38,199 bases of DNA. It comes from Methanobacteriota archaeon (GTDB lineage: Archaea > Thermoplasmatota > Poseidoniia > Poseidoniales > Thalassarchaeaceae). Of the stretch, positions 34,488-38,199 are shown piece after piece (the first letter of the stretch is position 1; each line of letters starts with the position of its first letter). The notes under the pieces are model-generated. The model made no database searches. It was given only the letters and a program-made list of their open reading frames with translations, and was not told where the DNA came from. Location: positions 40,134 through 78,332 of the forward strand of contig PBBV01000007.1 in assembly GCA_002717835.1 (NCBI GenBank), in the 5' to 3' direction. Both the position numbers and the translations under genes were made by a program.

Positions 34488-35237
34488 ATGGCTGACAGCC
34501 GACTTAACTTCTTTTTGCACTTTAGGAAGGCCGGAGGTACGAGAATCGTAAACTTGGCCATTGCAAATGGCGAAACACTCTGGCCGAGGCACGATAATGG
34601 GAAGCCTTGCGATGAATCTGGAACAGCAAAAAATCTCACATCCATGGATCATTCAACAGCGACCGATTTCTTCAATCGAGCCATTGAAAGAAAAGTATCT
34701 TTTATGTCCGCACCAGGGGGGAAAGAACTTGTTGAAGCAGCACTGAACCATCCTAATGTCAGGACAATATGCTCTCTTAGGGACCCTGTAAGAACGTGCC
34801 TTTCAAATTATAATTACGATTATTATCTTGGTCTTACTAACGAGAGAAACCTAACCTCGTACTTGCTAAATAATGAATACTCCAATCCTTTCATAGAATC
34901 TCTTCTTGGCCACGGAAATTTAGGACAAAGAGAAGGGGATCTGGTCACTGAGGCTGTCAGAATCCTACAACAGTTTGATCTTCTTATCAGATTAGGCGAT
35001 TCTGATTCCGATTCTAAAATTAGAAATGAGACAGGCTGGTCCAATTTTGATGTCAAGTCACATAGCACGAGTGGCGAAGATAAGCTATGGAAAATCTACA
35101 ATCTAATTAGTAGAGGACGCCTAATACGAGCGCTTGAACTCATGTCAGAAAAGAAGAGAGGTAATTTGCAGGACGTCCCGCCTCATTCCATAGAACATGA
35201 TTCAGAACTCATGAAAAGACTCTTTGAGAATGATTAG
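34488..35237 (+). CDS. Sulfotransferase-like protein (PAPS-dependent family)
   Basis: A 249-residue protein. NFFLHFRKAGGTRI (residues 7-20) matches the PAPS 5'-phosphate loop of the Sulfotransferase_2 families (usually H-x-PKTGGTS). CSLRDPVRTCLSNYNY (about 95-110) matches the 3'-phosphate site RDP-x-R...S-x-Y. The two sites and the overall length fit a sulfotransferase or a related haem-type transferase fold. It lies 52 bases after pyrI on the same strand but is functionally unrelated. The acceptor (glycan, lipid or protein) cannot be told. Possible horizontal acquisition, not tested. Confidence 0.65.
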   Translation: MADSRLNFFLHFRKAGGTRIVNLAIANGETLWPRHDNGKPCDESGTAKNLTSMDHSTATDFFNRAIERKVSFMSAPGGKELVEAALNHPNVRTICSLRDPVRTCLSNYNYDYYLGLTNERNLTSYLLNNEYSNPFIESLLGHGNLGQREGDLVTEAVRILQQFDLLIRLGDSDSDSKIRNETGWSNFDVKSHSTSGEDKLWKIYNLISRGRLIRALELMSEKKRGNLQDVPPHSIEHDSELMKRLFEND

Positions 35238-35264
35238 AAGAATGCTAAATCTAATCTTTATCAT

Positions 35265-37274
35265 TCAAAGGCGCTCAATTATACTTCTGAAAAGATCAGA
35301 TTCAGACCCGTTAGTACGAGCTTCCAGCCTTCTCAAGATCAATTCAGGGGTGGATCTCGCCGGAATTCCGATTCTGGGTACTCGATCGACGATTAATTCC
35401 ATTTGCTCGTCCAATCCCTTGGCTTCAATTCCATCGATTCTCGCATCTGCAATCATTTTCTTTCTTATTGAGGCACCTATGTGCGTCACCATGACAACTG
35501 AAATCAAAGGGTTCGAAGCAGCTGCGTCAAGCAACCCTGCCAGAATTCCCGAGGCTGCTTCTGGCTCAGTAATAGCCTCAAGCTCATCTGCTAGTATGAA
35601 CTTCTTTTTACTAGAAATGACAATTCTCGAAAGCCCCATCAGGGTTCTTTCCAGAGCTCCTGCACTTTGAGTTCCGGTGACCTTAGCCAAAAGATGAATC
35701 TCATCTGCTAGGGAAACCACGGCTTGATCCGCTGGAACAGGTAAACCAGCGTGAGAGAGAAGCAGAATCGAAGCTATGCCCTCAATCAACGAAGTCTTCC
35801 CACCGGAGTTAGCCCCTGTTAGAAGTACAATCGACCCTTCCGGACACGGCTCCGGGAGGTTTCCAAATCCATACCTAATGGGAATAGGATCAACTCCAAG
35901 CAGAGGATGTCTAAACCCTGAGAAGTAGCAACTAGGTTCCACATCCGGTTTAATGTCTGGAAGAACGCATTTTCGATACCTCGCCCATTTTGCGATTCCA
36001 ATCCACATATCGATATCAATAATCTCAGATATAGAATCCTGAGCCTTATCAACGAGCAAGGAGGCCTTTTCGGCTCGAACCATGGCGCCTTCAATTTCAA
36101 AATTTGAAATCATACTATCCAGTTCTTGTTCGATCAACTCAATCGTTACCCTGCTAAAAGAACATGGATATTCGCTTTCGAAGCAGTTTACTGGTATCGA
36201 GATACCACTTATTTCTAGATAATCTGAGAGTTTTTGACGTCCAAGCTCGAGTGATTCAGATATCGAATCCGATACCACTCCTCTGAGTCTGTGTTGAAGC
36301 CTATTGGCGTCCGAATAATAAGCTAACATCTCTGATCCATCCAGAGAAAGACTAGCCTCTGAAGTGGAACTCACTATTGAGTCGTCCACTGAACCTTCTA
36401 TCGCTTTGATTTCACTCCATAGTCCATCTCTGAGAATTTCAATATCTGCTCCGAAGATTTCATTTTTTAGAAGCCAACCAAGATCATCAAGACCATCTAC
36501 TGCATCTCTAATCCTCTCACTAAGCGAGTCTGCTCCAAGCGCGATATTGCTTAGATCTACAAGCGATTCAAGACTGCTTCTGTTGTTTTCAATCCATTGA
36601 AGTGATATTTCAGGAATCATTGATCGAAAATCATCATTTATCTTACAAAACACCCAACCTGGCGGCATTTGATCAGGCGCATAGGGCCCAATCCATGTTA
36701 CTCGAGGAAGCCCTTCGTAGTCTTTCCAAGTCTCATTTTTACCACGTACCACCAATCTAGCGAATTTTTCTATGTTCTTGATTTGCTGTGCCGATGCAGA
36801 ATCTGGAACAACAATTACCCTGTCTACCTTCCCAACATGACTCTTCAAACTCTTTACGCCTCTGGATCCCTTATCCCATTCAATAACAGAGGAGGGGGCT
36901 GTTGCAACAAATGATATTGCTTCTGAAACTAACTTACGCCGATTTTCAATTTCACTAATCGATCCGACGCCCATAGGTTGTAAGACGCCTAACCTTTTTT
37001 TTGCCGGCGATGAAGAAATATGAGACTCAATATCGTTGAGGAGGCGATCGTGGAGTTTCTGCGCATCGCTTGTTAGGGCGATACTTTTTCCATCCCCTCC
37101 AAACTCATTGATTATACGAACGGCACGACTTGTAGAAAGCCCCTCAATCTTCGAAAGAGATGCTACATCCTTATTCTTGATTATGCGGAGAACCTCTTCT
37201 TCGTCGCCAAGTTCCTCGATAAGCCTTCGAGATAGAGATTCACCAACCCCCGGTATAGCAATCAATGTGTTCAT
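35265..37274 (-). CDS. HhH-containing MutS-like ATPase
   Basis: A 669-residue DNA-repair-type ATPase. It begins with helix-hairpin-helix segments (LIAIPGVGESLSRRLIEELG; about residues 1-55), has a long middle region with no mismatch-recognition motif visible and extended acidic helices, then the MutS ATPase: Walker A TGANSGGKTS (about residue 480; canonical MutS has GPNMAGKST) and Walker B ILADELEAITEP (canonical LLDEIGRGT). There is no Smr nuclease tail. Such HhH-MutS-like proteins occur in archaea and are of unsettled role (recombination or junction processing). ATG 37274 is preferred over an upstream TTG at 37328. Confidence 0.82.
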   Translation of the reverse strand: MNTLIAIPGVGESLSRRLIEELGDEEEVLRIIKNKDVASLSKIEGLSTSRAVRIINEFGGDGKSIALTSDAQKLHDRLLNDIESHISSSPAKKRLGVLQPMGVGSISEIENRRKLVSEAISFVATAPSSVIEWDKGSRGVKSLKSHVGKVDRVIVVPDSASAQQIKNIEKFARLVVRGKNETWKDYEGLPRVTWIGPYAPDQMPPGWVFCKINDDFRSMIPEISLQWIENNRSSLESLVDLSNIALGADSLSERIRDAVDGLDDLGWLLKNEIFGADIEILRDGLWSEIKAIEGSVDDSIVSSTSEASLSLDGSEMLAYYSDANRLQHRLRGVVSDSISESLELGRQKLSDYLEISGISIPVNCFESEYPCSFSRVTIELIEQELDSMISNFEIEGAMVRAEKASLLVDKAQDSISEIIDIDMWIGIAKWARYRKCVLPDIKPDVEPSCYFSGFRHPLLGVDPIPIRYGFGNLPEPCPEGSIVLLTGANSGGKTSLIEGIASILLLSHAGLPVPADQAVVSLADEIHLLAKVTGTQSAGALERTLMGLSRIVISSKKKFILADELEAITEPEAASGILAGLLDAAASNPLISVVMVTHIGASIRKKMIADARIDGIEAKGLDEQMELIVDRVPRIGIPARSTPELILRRLEARTNGSESDLFRSIIERL

Positions 37275-37365
37275 CAAGTAAAACGAGAAAGTAGGGTACT
37301 TGATGACATCGGTGAAACCAAACGCCAATCAACCTCGATGTAGGCCATTTGTGTGTGTTGGAGGC

Positions 37366-37557
37366 TTACTTGATACCGCCTTTCTCATATCTTCGCGTCC
37401 ATTTGAGACGTCTGGGATTACGATTCAGGTTTACATGATTCTTCCTAGCCTTCGAGTCCTTGAACCACAGAACTGTACCATCCCTTCGAACAAACATGAT
37501 TCCTGTCCCAGGCTCTATTTCTTCTCTGGTGAAACTGCAGATTCTCGTCTCGGGCAT
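37366..37557 (-). CDS. rpl24e: 50S ribosomal protein L24e, zinc-free variant
   Basis: A 63-residue ribosomal protein of the large subunit. It follows the family pattern RICSF...EIEPGTGIMFVRRDGTVLWF...RNPRRLKWTRRY. The usual archaeal zinc ligands are missing: the CxxC is CSFT and the second pair (FCSSKC) is FKDSKA, leaving a single Cys. Eukaryotic eL24 has also lost zinc ligands. The start ATG 37557 has GGAAG 8 bases upstream; an in-frame GTG at 37581 lies within S28e. It follows S28e by 13 bases. Confidence 0.93.
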   Translation of the reverse strand: MPETRICSFTREEIEPGTGIMFVRRDGTVLWFKDSKARKNHVNLNRNPRRLKWTRRYEKGGIK

Positions 37558-37570
37558 TGACAACACTTCC

Positions 37571-37789
37571 TTACCTGGCACCGAGCTTGCGAGCTTCTCT
37601 GCCCGTATCTTTGAGCATCAAGATGTCTCCAATCCTTACGGGACCGACAACGTTCCTCGTTATAATTCGGCCAATGTCGCGGGGGTTGGGTGCATCGTTG
37701 ACACGTACTTTTACTTGAGTGGCTTCTCCAGTCATGCCAGTACGACCGACAACTTCGACCACTTCGGCAGGCCACGATTCTTGTGACAT
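37571..37789 (-). CDS. rps28e: 30S ribosomal protein S28e
   Basis: A 72-residue small-subunit protein. [24 protein letters not shown] and the closing [16 protein letters not shown] are diagnostic. It binds near the decoding/exit region of the small subunit. Starts 12 bases after the L7Ae stop with an AAAGG leader, second gene of the L7Ae-S28e-L24e cluster conserved in Archaea. Confidence 0.97.
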   Translation of the reverse strand: MSQESWPAEVVEVVGRTGMTGEATQVKVRVNDAPNPRDIGRIITRNVVGPVRIGDILMLKDTGREARKLGAR

Positions 37790-37801
37790 CCTTTAACCAC
37801 C

Positions 37802-38182
37802 TCAAGCAGAGAGGGTCTCATAGTGGCCCTTAACTTCATTGAATCGATCTTCACCGTCTTTCTTTACATCAACAACAGCTACTGCAGCAGTCTTTGTTCC
37901 ATCAGACATCCCCGCTGCTTCAGCCAAGTATGCTTGGTCTGGCACGTACATGAATGGAATCGATTTTTCCCTGCATATCATCGGTATGTGGGCTAACAGC
38001 TCACTTGGATTCACATCCTCGGCCATGACTACCATCATTGCAGTTCCTCTCTCAGCAGCCTTGGTAACTTCATTTGCTCCCTTCTTCAGGCCACCTCTGC
38101 CATCTTTTCCGAGGGCCTTGACCATCTCGTAAACAATCTCATGAACATCTTGTGGGGTTTCGAAGGCAACGTGTACACTCAT
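37802..38182 (-). CDS. rpl7ae: Ribosomal protein L7Ae (k-turn RNA-binding protein)
   Basis: A 126-residue protein. It binds kink-turn RNA in the large ribosomal subunit and, in archaea, also in box C/D and H/ACA guide RNPs and RNase P. Features: GLKKGANEVTKAAERGTAMMVVMAEDVNPSELLAHIP and CREKSIPFMYVP match the family core (L7Ae/L30e fold). Two ATGs (38191 and 38182) are in frame; 38182 is preferred because GAGGATG precedes it at a good distance. First gene of the cluster in this window; its promoter lies beyond the edge. Confidence 0.96.
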   Translation of the reverse strand: MSVHVAFETPQDVHEIVYEMVKALGKDGRGGLKKGANEVTKAAERGTAMMVVMAEDVNPSELLAHIPMICREKSIPFMYVPDQAYLAEAAGMSDGTKTAAVAVVDVKKDGEDRFNEVKGHYETLSA

Positions 38183-38199
38183 TGGAATCATCCTCGTGC

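Overview
The window looks like a chromosomal piece of a planktonic euryarchaeon, most probably Thermoplasmatota and close to Candidatus Poseidoniales (Marine Group II). The evidence is archaeal information genes (the L7Ae/S28e/L24e ribosomal cluster, a VAT/Cdc48 ATPase, a Hjc-type resolvase, MC1 chromatin protein, an Lhr-type helicase, a TtuA/NcsA-type tRNA thiolase), an archaeal signal peptidase, a large surface protein with a PGF-CTERM-like tail, aerobic succinate dehydrogenase, and very tight gene packing. The taxonomic call is inference; no 16S rRNA gene is present.

Layout. 1-2356 (minus): presenilin-like protease then seryl-tRNA synthetase (cut by the window edge). 2388-4642: folC, dCMP deaminase and a tail-to-tail small P-loop kinase. 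4679-10804: Lhr-like helicase, a divergent membrane protein with archaeal signal peptidase, and a convergent site-2 protease. 10884-13435: a tiny coiled-coil protein, a Hjc-like resolvase, a divergent RuvC/YqgF-like RNase H-fold protein, a macro-domain protein and a stand-alone RAM domain. 13563-13829: MC1 behind a strong TATA box. 13935-18119 (minus): a succinate dehydrogenase operon with an unexpected zinc-ribbon microprotein on the opposite strand in its one large gap. 18207-18281: tRNA-Gly(CCC). 18313-21438 (minus): a 1041-residue surface protein with an RCC1-like propeller, fourteen 34-residue Cys repeats and a PGF-CTERM-like tail. 21503-25742: aldehyde dehydrogenase, VAT ATPase, PRC-barrel protein. 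25814-29961: DUF4350-like, DUF58 and polytopic membrane protein operon. 29964-32921: small membrane protein, tRNA thiolase, SAP-TM protein, aldo/keto reductase. 33045-35237: pyrB-pyrI and a sulfotransferase-like gene. 35265-38182 (minus): HhH-MutS-like ATPase and the L24e/S28e/L7Ae ribosomal operon.

Themes. Three membrane proteases of different families (presenilin-like aspartyl, S26B serine, M50 metallo) lie within 11 kb. Genome maintenance is well represented (Lhr, Hjc, RNase H-fold protein, MutS-like, MC1, SAP). Pyrimidine and folate genes (folC, dCMP deaminase, pyrBI) and respiration (sdh) make up the core metabolism. No IS element, CRISPR array, prophage or rRNA is seen, and no stretch over 300 bases lacks a gene. 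The best candidates for something undescribed are the antisense zinc-ribbon microprotein inside the sdh operon, the repeat-rich surface protein, the divergent Hjc/RNase H-fold pair and the tail-anchored SAP protein.
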